A stretch of DNA of 64,000 nucleotides from Pseudoscleropodium purum (GCA_963969395.1 OZ017804.1:17112001-17176000); one strand, 5' to 3'; positions 9,930 through 23,732 are shown, numbered from the stretch's first letter. Notes: generated by a model not told the origin, from the sequence alone. Made by a program: numbers and translations.

Positions 9930-11075
9930 ATTTTAATTAATGTAAGGTATGGATAGATTTTGGTCTTAATAATGTTCAAAATTCCTTCACAAAAGACCCT
10001 TTTTAGGTTTCTAGTATGTACCCATGCTATAGATTTTGAAATTCAACCTACATTATAGATTTGAGAGCCCTTCAAAGCAAAAAAATTGAATTAATTAACA
10101 CAAGTTGGCACCATTGGGTTTCAGTAATTTAAATACAAACAATAAATTTGTAGACAATAAAATTGCAAGCATTTTCTAGAATTCTTTTTATGAAGTATAA
10201 GTAAGCTTAATTATTGTAGGTAATGAAGTCTAGACAAGCTTTTTTGGAACATCCCTAGAACATGCACTAATGTAAGCAATTATACACTTTTTGAATGCAT
10301 TACTTTTAGATCACAACATATACTCCATCATAAAACTAAATCATCTCTAGATTTTTGTAAAAGAAAATTTATAGCATAGTACTTCTACAAATATACATAT
10401 TTTAAAAACATCATATTTTTCAATGCAAGAATCATTGTTTAACGCCTAAAAGTCTAAGGGGTTCAAACAAAACACATATGTGTTATAAAATATAAGTTCT
10501 ATAACTTTTTTTTAAATTTGCATCAACAAAGCAAATGTGAAGCAAAAAAAATAAAAAATATCCATATAGTCAAAATTATAAAAATATTTTTAGATTCTCT
10601 TCAAAGAAATTTTGAAGATCTCAAAAATTCACCTAAAGTATAATTTTTTTCTTTGGTCAAAATTGAGGTTTCGATTGATTTGTGAAAAAACGATAAGATC
10701 TAGTAATGACAACACCACTTAGAATACCAACACTTTTTCAAAATAGTAAGTTTTTCAACACTAAGCAAGTTTTAAACACTTTGTGTTATTTCTCTTATAA
10801 TTTTTTTTAGATTTTAGCAATCTTAGTTTTGAATATAAATATTAAAAGACAATCCAAGCTTTGAAAAAGAAAAAGAAATTGAAAAAGGATTTTTCTACCC
10901 AAAAATGTTACCTAAAGTTGGGTAGTGACCAAAAACTGGTCACTTGGTTGCTAAGGAGGTAACCATGTAACCAAAATAATTTTTATACCTATACGAAGGG
11001 GTCATTGCAAGAAACACTATGCAATTTTTGTAGTGTTTTGGCAAAATGTGCATTTTTGCCCTAATATACTATGAA
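9930..11075. other. AT-rich sequence, nothing recognised
   Basis: Low-complexity AT-rich DNA with homopolymer runs and no open frame of note. No repeat relation was identified apart from general similarity in composition. Confidence 0.4.
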
Positions 11076-11219
11076 TACTATGTAGTAGAATAATCTCAAT
11101 CATTGATTGGAAAAATCAACAACTAAAAATATTGTTGTGAGTATTATGGACTACATGTAAGTACTAAAATAGTACTTTGAAAAAAAAAGACAAATTGTCA
11201 TAGAAAATAGAAGCAATGA

Positions 11220-11760
11220 GGTATAAATTAATAATAAATAGAAAACTATAAACTAAAAATAATTAAAAATTGGCCATTTGGGAGGACTTGATGGTGATCA
11301 AATTTCACCAAAAAAATGAAGTTGACACCATCTACAATGTTCATAAGTGCTTGTACAAGGGGAGCCCTACTTTGATGGATCTAAATGATATAAAATAATA
11401 TATTTATAGATGCTCCTTAGTAGACATACACCCACCTAGTGTAGAAATAGACCACCAAAATTTCAACTCTTGATCATTCAATTTGGGTACTCTAAACATA
11501 ATAAAAAAAACTCTAAATCTCAAAGTATGACAAAATTAACAAAATTGAATTTTAAATATAAAAATTTATTTTTAATTTCTAAAAAATAAAGGATCTCATA
11601 ATCATTACGTTAAACATCTAAAATAGAAATTTGAAGTTCTTAGGACTTGGGATTCAAAAATTATATTGGAAGACAAAACAATGTCACTCCAATTGGGATA
11701 GAGAATAGGACATGTGTTTCTTGCAATGATCCTAAGTGTCATATCTATCCAAAATAAGAC
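11220..11760 (+). repeat. R3 repeat block, second copy
   Basis: Aligns with 5340-5820 in the same orientation: GAGGACTTGATGGTGATCAA in both, then AATTTCACC, AAAATTTCA.CT.T.GATCA and similar phrases to the end. In the first copy it lies 3' of R1 inside the 3253-5820 insertion. Here it lies beside an inverted R1 copy. Confidence 0.55.
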
Positions 11761-11959
11761 ACATCAACTATAATAATTTGCCTATGAGTTATTCCTCAAT
11801 TTTTCTTACAAATTGAAGACCACATAATTTTACAAAGTATAGTAAAGTAAAATATCTAGAGCATGAGAGTTTGGGTTTAAGAATTTTTTTAAGCTTGTTA
11901 AAGGATGCTCCTAGAAGATGTGGACCTTGTAGCATGTGTTCATCTCACATCATGACAAC

Positions 11960-12860
11960 AAAGTATAATGTTAACCCCTAAATGTTTTTGACTATGTTTT
12001 CACCAAAATCACTTCCAAACTGCCATTTCTAGTACATGTACCAAAATTTAGAAAACAAAACATTTTTAGACATATTCAACCATAGGATATTGTATTAAGC
12101 TTGTTTGAGAACATGTGAAAAAAATTTCAGAAATTTCCACCATGTAGATTGCAAGATATTAGCATTTGAAGTGACAAATTTCCTTTTTTTGGCCTTGTGA
12201 AAATCCAGGCAATAGTACTTCAAAAGGTCACATTTGTATGGAAAAATGTCCTAAATAGTTGAAACTTTTTAGATTCATTTTTCAAGTCAAGTTGAATACA
12301 TGCTTGAAAAATTCCAAATCGTTTGGAATCATACAACATATAAAAAAAAAATAGTAAATAGAAAGGAGTAGAGAATGATTCAAAATACTAAATTGTTAAC
12401 AATTTATTTATGGAATCAAAAAATCCCAATCCCAATGGTTGTAATGTTGTAATAAACAGTCTACACCCTATTTTTTTATTTTTTTTCCAAAAATATTGAA
12501 AATTGAGTTAAATAACGGACTTCAAAGTTTGTCTTAGAGTAGAAATTCAATAGCAACCCAAAAACTTCCACAAACTAAACTTCCTCGTAACTTTTGACCC
12601 ATTCATAAAAGTGGAATGATTCAAAGCTTAACAAGTATATATAAATCTAGTGAACCAATTTTCAAATTTTAATTTCTTGAGAAAATGATTTTTGAAGAAG
12701 TTTTTTTTGCTGCCTAGGTTGCCTGTTGAGCAATGAAAAGTACATATCACACCATAACTTTTTAACCATGTAGTCAAAAGTTATGAAAATTGTTGGGCCT
12801 TGAAGCTACTCCTTGGGCAGATGTTTTGTTAAAATTTCAGCAAAAAAAAAATATAAACTC
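11960..12860 (-). repeat. R1 dispersed repeat, copy b (reverse)
   Basis: Reverse-strand copy: CTTTTGACTACATGGTTAAA read on the - strand near 12768, GGTCAAAAGTTACGAGG near 12600 and the CAATTTTCAATATTTTTGG landmark near 12490. It extends past the end of copy a with TTTTGGCCTTGTG (12187) and CTAGTACATGTACCAAA (12030). It is close to copy c at 20970-21900. The two give a fuller view of the element than the forward copies. Confidence 0.7.
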
Positions 12861-13129
12861 CATTTGTGGTGAGCTGCCCAAAATTTCTATGTTGACAAAA
12901 AACACAATTTAAGCGTTTTTGGGTTAATGAAGAACAAGGTATATGTCTGCAACCTACATTGCATAATATAGCCTTTATGAGGAGAAAAATACACTGGGGC
13001 AAATTTTCCTATAATCAAAAGCCCCTTTATTAACTTGGCTATAAGTAAGATAGTGTGACAAAAGAAAAAACCATTTTGTGATCCCAATACTTCTCCAATG
13101 TTTGCTTATGTAGGGTGAATTGGGCCACG

Positions 13130-14080
13130 GAGGATTGGTCCCCTTATTGCCCCATATTTTATCTTGGAGAAAGTACTGAAATTTTTATTTGACACCCATA
13201 ATAAAATTTGAAAATTTTGAATTCATATTTGCAATCAGAAGTCCCCAATTCACTAGAAGTAGCAAAGAAATGTGAAATTTACATAGCACAAAATAAAGGG
13301 ACAATTTGAACATTTACCTTTAGGTGGGCCAAGAAAGGGGTTCATGTTCCTTGGTTGGTGAATTGCCCTCTTCATTGCCCTACAATTTACCTCTATCTAG
13401 AGAAAACACTAGATTTTTTTAATTTGCAATTCATGATAAAATTTGAAAATTTTGAATTCATATTTGCACTCAAAGGTCTTAAATTAGGTAGAAGAGGTGA
13501 AGAAATACAAAAATATGCAACACAAAATAGGAAACAATTTCTTACATTTATCCTTGACTAGGACAATGAAGGGGGCCATTCACAAGCCAAGAAGAATCGC
13601 CCCCCTTATTGCCCCATCCAAGGGGAAATGTAAAAATGTTGACCTATAATTTGTGTCAAGTAAGTTTTATATTTCATTAGCTAAAGTAGGGCCTTTGATT
13701 GTAGATATGGATTCAGAATTTGCAAATTTTACCATATGTAGCAAATAAAAAATCCCAATGTTTTATCCAAGGATAAAACACAAGGCAATAAGGGGGGTCA
13801 ATCCCCTCTATCCATATTAGCTTCTTTCTTAAGTAACAGAATGCTACCAAGCCACTAAGAGCGGAGGTCAGTTGACACCCTTGCTCGTCCCAGAGCAAAA
13901 CATTGAAATTTTCATTTGCCACAACTCATAAATTTGCAAATTTTGAATACATATTTACAAACAGAGGCCCCAAATTAGGGTGAAGAGTTGTAGAAGATGA
14001 ATCAATCCAGCACCAAATAGGGGGTCGTGTTTTTTTTTTATATGCACCTCTGGAATGACTTGTGGAGGACAAGCAAGGGG
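13130..14080. repeat. R2 tandem and inverted array (~238 bp units)
   Basis: GAATTCATATTTGCA occurs at 13219 and 13457 (238 bp apart), each followed by an AAATTAG-type phrase and a GGGCC/GCCCCCTT.ATTGCCCC segment. A further unit at about 13690-13800 is inverted and another at 13880-14030 is direct again. Related fragments are at 9470-9660, 14350-14480 (reverse) and 34230-34380 (reverse). The small open frames inside are not conserved between units. Confidence 0.6.
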
Positions 14081-14349
14081 GTCATGACATGATCACTCAT
14101 CAGTTCACATGGCCGCCGCCGCACAGTGTTACAAAGAAATAACTTAATAGTGTACAAATAAAAAACACTCCAACAACTAAAGGTCCAAGCAGCTAACTTA
14201 ATTGCTCCTGACTTTCTAAATAAGAACTGAACCTGAAAGTTTTTTGGATGGAGGACGTTAAATCCTCCATCCGCAGTGGGTCCAACAGCAGGGTAATTTT
14301 TGGGTTCTTTAGGGATAAAAGTAAAAAACAGCTCACATATTTTGAGTCG

Positions 14350-14480
14350 AGTCTATGTTCCAAATCTACTTTGACTAATTCAGGGTCTCTGTTTACAAAT
14401 ATGAATTCAATTTTTTTTTTTTTAAATTCTCTGAAAATTAAAAAAATTTCAGTGTTTTCCCCGGGGTAAATCCAGGCTGT
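14350..14480 (-). repeat. R2-type fragment, reverse orientation
   Basis: Reads GGGTCTCTGTTTACAAATAT and, after a T-rich stretch, AGTGTTTTCCCCGGGGTAAA, the reverse complement of the arrangement at 9470-9660. Just 3' of it, about 14534-14547, is the dyad CGGCCGGAAGGCC, seen again as GGCCTTCCGGCC near 50300. Confidence 0.4.
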
Positions 14481-14489
14481 TGGGCCAAC

Positions 14490-16585
14490 TGTTGATACAG
14501 TAGAACTGCATTTTGAGTTACTTAACCCCTGAACGGCCGGAAGGCCTTTTGTGGCCGTATCTCAAGGTTTTTTTTTTATGTATTTGTGCTTGTGGATGCC
14601 CAATTTAAAGTTTCCAATATACAACAAAGTTTTGAGCAATTGCAAAGGTGTGTTGGATGTTAGGTGCCACTTCTAATATACAATGGAATAGTGCCGGATG
14701 AAGAGAATATGTCTATGCACCTAAGAAACAACAACAAATACATATTCAAAGGTACCCGCCAAATGCATGGATCATGCTTTGTAGACATGGCTATGTCTAT
14801 TGATAGGAGGAAATGGGAGAGGGGAGCTTTTGGTGGGAGATGGCGCCCTAGGATTCTATGGCGATGGTGGCTTGCCAAGCTGCAAAATGAGCACTATTTG
14901 AGGTCATGTAGGTTGGATTTTTTACTATGGATTTAACTATAATAAAATTCCTATAGTATTAATTCATTCACAGGGAGGTATGGAAGCCTATGGTAATTCC
15001 TATGGGATAATAAATCTAATTCCATTCAAAGTCATGCATAATTGAAGGAAACAGAAAATTCCTAACTTCAAGACCACAATAAATAGACTATTTTTATTAT
15101 AATTATAGCCAAAATTAAGAATTTATCAATTCACTTGGAAGTCCTATAGTTTTATTTTCATTCTGCATTGCTCCATCACTTCTTACCAATTGCACTAGTA
15201 CTAGCTTCTATTGATTTGACTTCCATTGTTGGCACAACACTATTGCTTTGGCTTTATAACTTTCTCTAGCTTCTCTCCACTTGTATTTTTCCCATTTTTT
15301 TTCACAATCGCATCTTTCTTAATTTTACACTCCATTTTATAATTATATGATTGACAACAATATTTGCATTTCTCTTCTTTTAACTTAGATTGCTCTCTAT
15401 TCATTATGATATCATTCATTCTTACAATTCTATTGATCTGCTACTACGGAATCACTCAATATCAATCTTTCATCTTAGTCACTCAATAGAATAATATTAA
15501 ACTAAAACACACCATAGCTTGAAAATCACAGACATCATATTCACCATGCCATCCATACAAATATTACTGATTTCTTACAACCAACATTTTCACACAATAG
15601 ACAATCACACAACAATTGCCAAATTACAAACTTAGTACAAATAATTGACTAAATTCAATTGAACACACATACTCATGATTCCAATTTCCAATTAACTCTA
15701 CTTTATATTACTGCATGAATTTACAATTGATTCTCACTATTTCACCGCTTCACTTTGAATTAACTATTGTTCCAACATACTCAAACTTGCACTATCCAGC
15801 ATCAAATTAACATGAACGCACCATCTATCGATCACTCACACATACATTATTGGTCTCACCAATAGGAACTTTGGATCCCTTCTTGAGGCTCCCTTCCAAT
15901 TACCATGAACAATAGAGTTTCACCCAATTCAATGGATAACTACTTAACTGCCACTAATTGATTGCACCCCATTCATCCACATGAACATCCACTTATTAAT
16001 CAAGTTTTATGGATAAGCCTACTAATTGGTAATAAGCTAATATTATGATTCTAAATTGATAGAAGTATAGACAATAAGTGAAAATAACAAAAATTTCCTA
16101 TTATTCACATATCTCCTATAGATTCTATAACTATAGGTCACACAAGGAACTACACGATGCAAATTTGATTATGGCACGTCATGGCATTATTAATTCCCAA
16201 GTAGTGGGATGGATTAGGGATTGTAGAGAGTTTTTTTTGTTTCGCCTACAATATAAGACGAAGCAATGATTGTTGTAATTGATACTTGGGATAGTGGGGC
16301 TAAAACAACACAATTGTTCATTTCAAGTTGTGTTGGGTGTTTTACAGTGCCTGTACTATATAGTGTAGGAGTGAACTAGTTTGATTCTATCTCGACAATG
16401 TTGACACCAAATGTGCCTTCACATTTACAAGAAGAGGCAAATGTTTTGTGAATCTAGATAAAGTTGCATGGTGCGAGCTCTAGGCAAGTGCAACGCATTT
16501 TAGTGCTCTTGAATGTAGAGTGGATGTGTAGTATTCTTCTACCTCCGTGAACTTACAAAAAACAAGCACTCTGGATTATCTTTGG
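14490..16585. other. No gene recognised
   Basis: Mixed AT-rich DNA. The 90-codon frame at 14664-14936 starts at GTG, is tryptophan- and arginine-rich near its end (RWRPRILWRWW) and has no recognisable domain. 15100-16050 is rich in A, C and T on the + strand and poor in G. No repeat relation was found. Confidence 0.4.
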
Positions 16586-16589
16586 TTGC

Positions 16590-17640
16590 GCTACTTATTC
16601 CGGCGACACATCCAACACATTCTCAAGTGGACGACATGGTGAGAAGAGAGTGACCCGGAGGGTTGTGGAAACAACGTCAACCTCATCATCAAAGAGACGC
16701 TATTTTTCAAGCCCAACATTCTACACCATGGCAAGATTGCAGTCAAAGGCGAGGAAGCGCACAGTGCACCGTCAAGTGGAGGAAGCGACATGACAAATTG
16801 TAGCAAACGCAATGACTTCGAAGAGTGAGGTTGTAGAATAGTTCCCAATTGTAGATGTGACGACACAGCCACTACATTTGAGTCTACAAGAGTTGGAACT
16901 TCTACCGCCACTGAGTCTAGACCTACTCATCGTGCGGAATCTAGTGCCTCTAATTGGAGACAGTCCTCTAGTGGGTAGCCAGGACATGCCTATGACGCCA
17001 CCACGGAGTCCATACATACCTACCTAGACTTGGGAACGCACAAGCCTAGTGAATGGAAGAGCATCCGACTTGTTTGTGCTTCACCTTGGATTGACATCAC
17101 AGTCATTGTCCATGTCTCAAGATCCTCTGAATGTTGTCTTGAATTGCAAGCAGTTGTAGAAAGTGCTTCATAGGAAATTGAATTGTAGGCAAAGAAGAGA
17201 AGATAGGGTGAGGAGGTGTTTGGAGGAACAAACAACAAATGATGCACTACAAGGACAACAGAGAAGGATGTGACATAGTGTTGGTTGTTGTCAAGCAGAT
17301 GGGGGACAAATTGGACGTGGAATTCATTCTCGCCCTACCCCATTAGGTGGACTCCGAAAACATGTTGTGATAGTGCCTCTTGAATGGAAGCCTTCCAAAA
17401 TTCAAATACAATAACAAAATCCAATTTTTTTGCCACCTCAACTTGTGGGTACCAATGATGCGATTGCAATGCAACTCGACAGTGAACAAATCTTGAACAT
17501 TATAGGAAATACTAACAATACTGTCATAGTACCTAATGATGACTATTTTTTCCAACCAAGAGCAAGTCCGCTTCAAATCCTTGTTTATGAACTTGTGTCA
17601 TGCCTCTATTCCCTTCGGATGCCCAAAGCGCCTTAGGAAG
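16590..17640 (+). pseudogene. Decayed coding remnant, unidentified
   Basis: Composition is more coding-like than the flanks. Forward-strand translation gives peptide-like stretches broken by stops and frame changes, for example SLDLLIVRNLVPLIGDSP near 16910, EEQTTNDALQGQQRR near 17225 and PPQLVGTNDAIAMQLDSEQI near 17431. The last piece is open for 68 codons (17430-17636) without an ATG at its start. No family is recognised. A degenerate retroelement or transposon frame is likely but not shown. Reverse-strand frames at 16591-17247 are judged shadows. Confidence 0.3.
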
Positions 17641-17644
17641 CAAG

Positions 17645-19260
17645 GAGGACTTTGGTGGTGACTCCCCAAGCCTTGCAACAGATTAAGAAGGGAGTTTTGG
17701 GACACTCTCGAGCAAGTAGAGCGTCATAGCGTCCTGCATTTGAAGGTTATGATAGAGTGTCATATATGCTTAGAAATCTCTTAATAAAATGTACTTAACC
17801 ATTTAAAGAACGCATGATTTGGACTAGTTGCTAGAAGTTATGGCTATTTGAAGTTAAGGGTGTTCCGGTGACATTGAGACACTTTAGGCCTAAGAGTAAG
17901 GAATTTCCAAGGAATCTTTCAAGGAAGTATGTCATGTAGTATATCATTGAAAAGCTAAGAATACAAGAATGCTATAATGACAAGCATTAAGAGAGGTTCT
18001 AAGTTATGAGTCAAAAGTTATGGCCAAGAGAAGGGCCGTGGTAAAGGCGTAACGCCTCCCTCGGTGGATCCGAGTCTTTGAAGGGCTATAACTTTATAAA
18101 AATTTGTCTAAATGGGACAATTGAATAGTCCATCGGTATCTACTTGTCGTGTAGATATCTAAAATGGACTTGCATGTTAGATTTGAATTTCTGAGGATAG
18201 AGTTAAACCGTTTGAAAGTTCAGGAGTCCAAATGGTGAAGAAACGAAGGGAGTTCAAGTTGGATTCAGGTGGTCTTCCAAAATCCAAGGTGGGTTGAGTA
18301 CCTCCTTTGATATAGAAGGGGGGGGGGGGGGAGTTTGTTGAATCTCATAGAAAGTATTATAGAAGGTGTTGGTCTCACTCCTTACTCCCTCTTGAAGCCT
18401 TGTTGAGTTCTAGTGAACTCTGATGACTTAAGGTTGATAGTGAGCCTTCACTACCGACTCTAAGGCACCATGGGGTACTTGTTTGAAGTGTCTTATGGCA
18501 CCGGTTGGGATGGAATCTCACCTCAAACTAGCTCACATTTAATGTGTTATGAGTGGGGAGTCCCGATTAGTAATGCCAAAGAGTAGTAAGTACACAAATG
18601 ATTAGTTTGGAATAAGGTGCCTTTTAAGGGTAGTGAAGACTGTGGTGAATAGTGCTACTATGGGCCTTAGCACTTCAAAATGGAGCTCCACCCCATGTCA
18701 CTTGGTGACATGCCCAATGTCACGTGGGGAGTGTGCGTTAGAGTCTTGGTGACTAGGACTTAGCAAAGTGAGTTGGAAATGGGGACTAACACTATGGGTG
18801 CGTGGTATGTGCAGTGTTAGCTAGTTGCAACTCAAACAAGGTTGGAAACAAGGCGTGATGAACCTATTGAGCAGTGAAGTGTGTTTTGGACTACTACACC
18901 TTGTATTTTCACCAAGTGAGCATATTTCTTTAGAGAGCAATGTTTTTTCAAAGACGTTGCATATGACAATCCAAAGTGCAACTTTGGACTTGGATTCAAG
19001 GCTTGTTGGTAATTCTGATAGAATCAATGAAATCATAATATCTAGATTTTATCATCACATCACTGGAACACCAATGTTTCAAGTTGACTTTGGTGATTGT
19101 ATTAGAGCAAAGTTTATCCATGCTAGTGACACCATAATGAAGGTGGAATGCTAGTGACACCATTTGGCAATACACAACAAATAATGTTTGCAACCAATGT
19201 TGGGACTTCAAGCAACGATGTATGACCATCTAAACTTGCAGTATTAGAGGAGTCAGATGA
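17645..19260. other. Low-copy sequence with a 14-base G run
   Basis: No gene recognised. A homopolymer of 14 G occupies 18318-18331. 17990-18300 and 18400-18800 have moderate GC and short peptide-like stretches, but frequent stops. A GAGTCAAAAGTTATGGCC phrase at 18008 recalls R1 but is not followed by the rest of it. Confidence 0.35.
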
Positions 19261-19264
19261 TGAT

Positions 19265-20234
19265 CCCTTCACCGCCCAAGGGGACCAAAAGTGTCTTTAC
19301 AGAGTTTCAAGTCAAATTCAAAGTGTTGTAACTTTTGTATCCGCGTCCAAATTCAATAAAACGAGTTGGAAAATTTGCGCTCTATCTTCTAGTTTGTGTG
19401 GTAAGATTTATAGATTGATCTAAGATGAGCTAATTAATTTAAAGTCAATCAAAGTTTTTAGGTTCAATTTGAGTCCACAAAACTACATTTGATGGTTGAA
19501 ACTTTGGAGGGTTGTATCTCCTTCATCAAATGTTTGTTTTCAATAAAATATGCTGGATTATGTTTTTCTTTCAGTCTAGTTATTGTGGTAAAATTTTCAT
19601 ATCAATCCAAGTTTCTTTGAATGTTTGGAGCGATTCAAAGTTCAAAATCCCAATATTTTTGGATTATAGTGAACTTTGGTGGCTTGCTTCTTCTCCATAT
19701 AATGTCCATTTCCAATCATTTTTTTGGAAAAGTTGCGCATACTAGTCTAGTTTGTGTGGCTCAAATTTCATATCAATCCAAGAAGTTATGAGTGACTAGG
19801 AAGCATTTTAGTAGAAGGAGGTTCAACCTCATATATGTTTTCTAAAACTTTTCTTGCCTATTTTTTGACATTTACAAGCCATTTTGCAAACACATTGAGT
19901 TAATTTATTGATATTTTTTTTTTCTTCAATGTATTTGTATGTTGGTTTTGAATCACTTTAAAGTTTTAAGTTTTTTCATTTGAATAAGTTTAGAAATCGA
20001 ATTTCACCTCTAATTGTGTTTTTAGGAAAATTTCAGCATCCTTTTTCAACACTAAAACATTATAATTTTACAATCTTCGTGGTCAAATGACTCCAAATTT
20101 GAAACACATCATTTATAACATGTACACTACAAGATTGCCTGGTTGAAATCTCTATAGCTTAGTGACATTTAGATCTATATCACTTCAAAAGCACTGATGT
20201 TTTGGAACCCAAAACGGTCTTGGGTGGTGAAGGG
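19265..20234 (+). mobile_element. Non-autonomous TIR element X, copy 1 (970 bp)
   Basis: Begins CCCTTCACCGCCCAAGG and ends with the near-perfect inverse (CTTGGGTGGTGAAGGG), giving terminal inverted repeats matching at 15 of 17 positions. A second copy in the opposite orientation lies at 53677-54638. Both share GTCAAATTCAAAGTGTTGTA next to one end. The interior holds about three degenerate units, 170-190 bp apart, each with TTCAATAAAA or TTCCAATCAT, then TCTAGTTT or TCTAGTTAT, then ATCAATCCAAG or similar. No transposase frame is present. A target-site duplication is not clear for this copy. It resembles a hAT-like or other DNA transposon derivative; the class is uncertain. Confidence 0.65.
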
Positions 20235-20969
20235 TTAATTTGATCATTAAGCAAGTCAGAAAATAATTGTTTTGATTAATTTGATCATTGATTAATAGAA
20301 ATTTGGGGCATAAGGTAGAAGCACCCAAATGTAACACTAGTCCTTCTCTAATACCTAAAAAAAGATTTAAATTCAAATGTAAGTAGATCCATAGTAGACA
20401 AGAGGAATTCTAAAGTAAATGGGTTCTATGCAATGGAATTGGTTCATGTGCTTCAAAAAATAAAAATAAAATTAAAGTAGGTGGGTGGGGTTCCAAAAAG
20501 TTGTTGCTTTCACTTACATTGGGCAATTACCTATGGATTATCCAAGCTTTGAGTGTGTCACTTTTGAATGTTTTTGTGTTTACTTTGGTGTTGGTCTTGA
20601 GTGTCTACAATAGGTGCATCTATATAGTTGTTTTAAAAATGTGTATTATATTCATACAATCTCGAAAAAATACAAAATTAATTTTGTTGGTTTTCTAAAC
20701 CATTTTCTAACAAATGCATATGAATTTACTTTGTAGATTCCCTCAAGATATGTAGATTCAAAATTAGTGTCACATATAGGTGCTTCTACCTTATTGAGCA
20801 TTGAAGCTCATTGGTTGCACAATTTATAAAGATTTCCATAATCACTCTAATATCTCCAAGGGTGGGAGGATGGGAATCAATAAATTTTTATTTGTAGAAT
20901 CATTTCTGAATAGTAACTTCTTGTTATTGTTCTTTCTCTTGACCTTGTTCATGTAGAAGCTAGAATAAT
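20235..20969. other. AT-rich sequence; part shared with 34490-34640
   Basis: No gene seen. About 20860-20960 (AGAATCATTTCTGAATAG and following) resembles 34530-34625 (AGAATCATTTCTAAATAG and following), so a diffuse dispersed repeat borders R1 here. Confidence 0.35.
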
Positions 20970-21900
20970 CCCTAAAGGTTTTGACAATGTTTTCACTAAA
21001 AATGTTCCCAAATTGCCATTTTTAATACACGTACCAAATTTTAGAAAAATAACAAACATTTTTGGACACATAAAACTATAGGATCTTGTAGTATATTAGT
21101 TTGAAAATATGTGGAAAAAATTTCAGAATTCTTCACTGTGTAGATTGCAAGATATTAGCATTTGAATGGACAAATTCATTTTTTTGGCCCCGTGTAAAAT
21201 TGGGCGGCTGCCATTCAAAAGGTCATATTTGCATGAAAAAATGTATGAAATGATGGTCACAATTTGGATTCATTCTTTAAAGCAAGTTGGCTACATGCTT
21301 GAAAAATTTCAAATTTTTTAGAGTTGTACATCATATTGGAAAAAATTAGGAAGCAAGAAGAAGTAGAAAATGATTAAAATACTAAATTGTTAAGAGTTTA
21401 ATTATGGAATTGAAAAATGTCAATCTTGATGGTTGTAATGTTGTAATAAACAATGTACATCCTATTTATTTATTCAAAATATTGAATATTGAACTAAATA
21501 AAAGACTCAAATTTATTTTAGAGTAAAAATTCTATAACTATTTTGCAAACTAAAACTCCTCATAACATTCATCTTCTCAATCAAAATGGAATAATTCAAA
21601 TCTTTTTGCAAATATAAAAATCTAGAATACCAATTCCAAATTTTCATTTCTTACAAAAGTGATTTTAAAGAATTTTTTTGAGTTGCTTGCATTTTGTTGA
21701 AATGACATATCATACAATAACTTTTGAACCATGTAGTCAAAAGTTTTGAAAATTGTTGCGCCTTAAAGCTAATCCTCAAGCATATGTTATATGAAAATTT
21801 CAAAAAATAAAAATAAAAATTTCATTTATAGTGAGCTGTCCCAAATGCTATGTTCTCAAAAAGATATCTTTAGGGCTTTAGGGGATAAACCTCAAATATA
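20970..21900 (-). repeat. R1 dispersed repeat, copy c (reverse)
   Basis: Parallels 11960-12860 along its length: GTTTTCACTAAAAATG (20990), GTAGATTGCAAGATATTAGC (21141; also at 12146), TGGTTGTAATGTTGTAATAA (21430; also at 12436) and AACCATGTAGTCAAAAGTT (21727). No coding potential. Confidence 0.7.
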
Positions 21901-22985
21901 AAGTCAAAGTCTTCAACTTGGTGTTGTGTTCTAAAAAAAAATTCCAAAAACACCCCCAAGAAGTAACTGAAAACAAGGTTCAATAGTGTGCCAAAGAGGA
22001 TTAAATCCCCAAAGTTGACAATAACTTAGAACTACCATTTCTATTGAAAAGGGCAAAAAACTTTAGAAATTGTTTCTTTTGCATATCTAAATGTAGAAAC
22101 TTCTACTAGACTACAATAAAAATGTATGGAAGGAATTTTAAAAACTTTGATGTCATAAATTGCAAGATATTTGCATTTAACTCATAAACAATGTTGAGGA
22201 CATTTTCTAGCCGATGAATGACAAAGAATCTTTCTATAAAAGAAAAAATGCAACTATTCATCCTTAGAATTTTGTGTGGAAAGGGAAAATCATCTACATA
22301 AGTTTGACTTCCAATGAGTGTTTTTGCATTGTTTTAGGCCAACAACTCACATGGTACCAAAACAAATGATTTCTATGGTGACTAGTTTATTGTTTAAGGG
22401 TTAAAGTGAAGAAAACAAGTTTTTTATACCTTGTTCAATTAGATTTTTTGGCTTTAAATCTACTTAATTTAAAAATTTTGCATTGTGGATTTTGATTTTC
22501 TCATTTTTTATATTCAAGAATTGAGTTGAGAATCTAGTATAAAATATTGAACAAAAAAGCACTTAATTTTCATTCATTAAAAAATTATTAAGCAAAAGTG
22601 GGTTCAAGATCAAAGGGAAAACTAAACCATTAGTAGCTCTAAGATGGAAATGAAATACAGTAATTCCAATTGTGAGATTATTCTAGAAAACAAACTTAAC
22701 TGTGCCTAACATTTTTTTTTTTTAAATTATAAAAATTGCATTCAAAAGTGATTCTAGAAGTTTTTTTTTTTTCTTTCTAGAAGATGCTTAGATTGCATGA
22801 AAAACAAGATTGTCCATAATTTTTTCATCATGAATCCAAATAGAAATCAATGAGTCAAAGCTTTAGATGTAGACAAAAATAGTCTTTGAGAAAAAAAATT
22901 AAAAAATAGAAAAATTCAAATTTTTTGTGATTTTTTTTGGGCTGCCATTTGATCTACTTTTGGTTGGCATAACTTTTTCTCACAG
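21901..22985. other. AT-rich sequence, nothing recognised
   Basis: Runs of A and T and short R1-like phrases, without ordered similarity to another region and without an open frame of interest. Confidence 0.35.
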
Positions 22986-23732
22986 GCTCGGATTCAAATA
23001 AGGTCAAACTGTCTGTGGATGGGAGAAAATGCTTATGCGAAATGTGGACAAAATCCTGATCTTCACAAGTCTCCTTTAGACACTACCGCCCAGAAGACAT
23101 ACACTCACTTGAAACTTGTGTCCATATTCCTTGGCAATCGACAAATTCCTGAAATTGGAGCGCTCATCAATCCAAGCAGCAGTTTAGCAAAGAAAGAGAG
23201 GTCGTTACAATGCTTCAGGGTACGCTCTCCTGATGCATCACTCAAATGTTGAACTGATGTCATTTTTTTGGAAAGTCGAATTTCTCATGAAACTTGAATT
23301 GATAGAACATGCATCATGAGCTCTAAAATAAAATCAAAACGCAAGAGACTCATCAGCGATCCCTGTGCAATTTTATATTAAGTACTGGCGGACCACCGAT
23401 GCTGATGCTACCGGTAATTATATTACAAATGAATCCTTTGAATCTCCCCAACTGCAATGTCAAATTCATGTGCTTGTGTCCGGTACCTGCATCATGCATC
23501 TGGAATTAAGAAATTTTGTTAACAATCACCCAGAAGTTAGCGAGGATGCCAACACTTAAAATGAACTGCATATGAAAACTAACTGAAGTTTCCACACATC
23601 TGTAGCTGTGGAGTTGTGTGAACCTGAGGAGCTTGACCACGATCCTGAGCCTGCGGAATGACGAGCACTATAGCTGTAGAGTTCGTGTCAACCTCAAAAT
23701 CGATCTTCATCACGATTCTGAGTCTGCGGAAT

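Noticed and set aside
18318..18331. G14 run as a possible quadruplex
   Set aside because: A single homopolymer run; no other G-tracts nearby, so there is no basis beyond composition.
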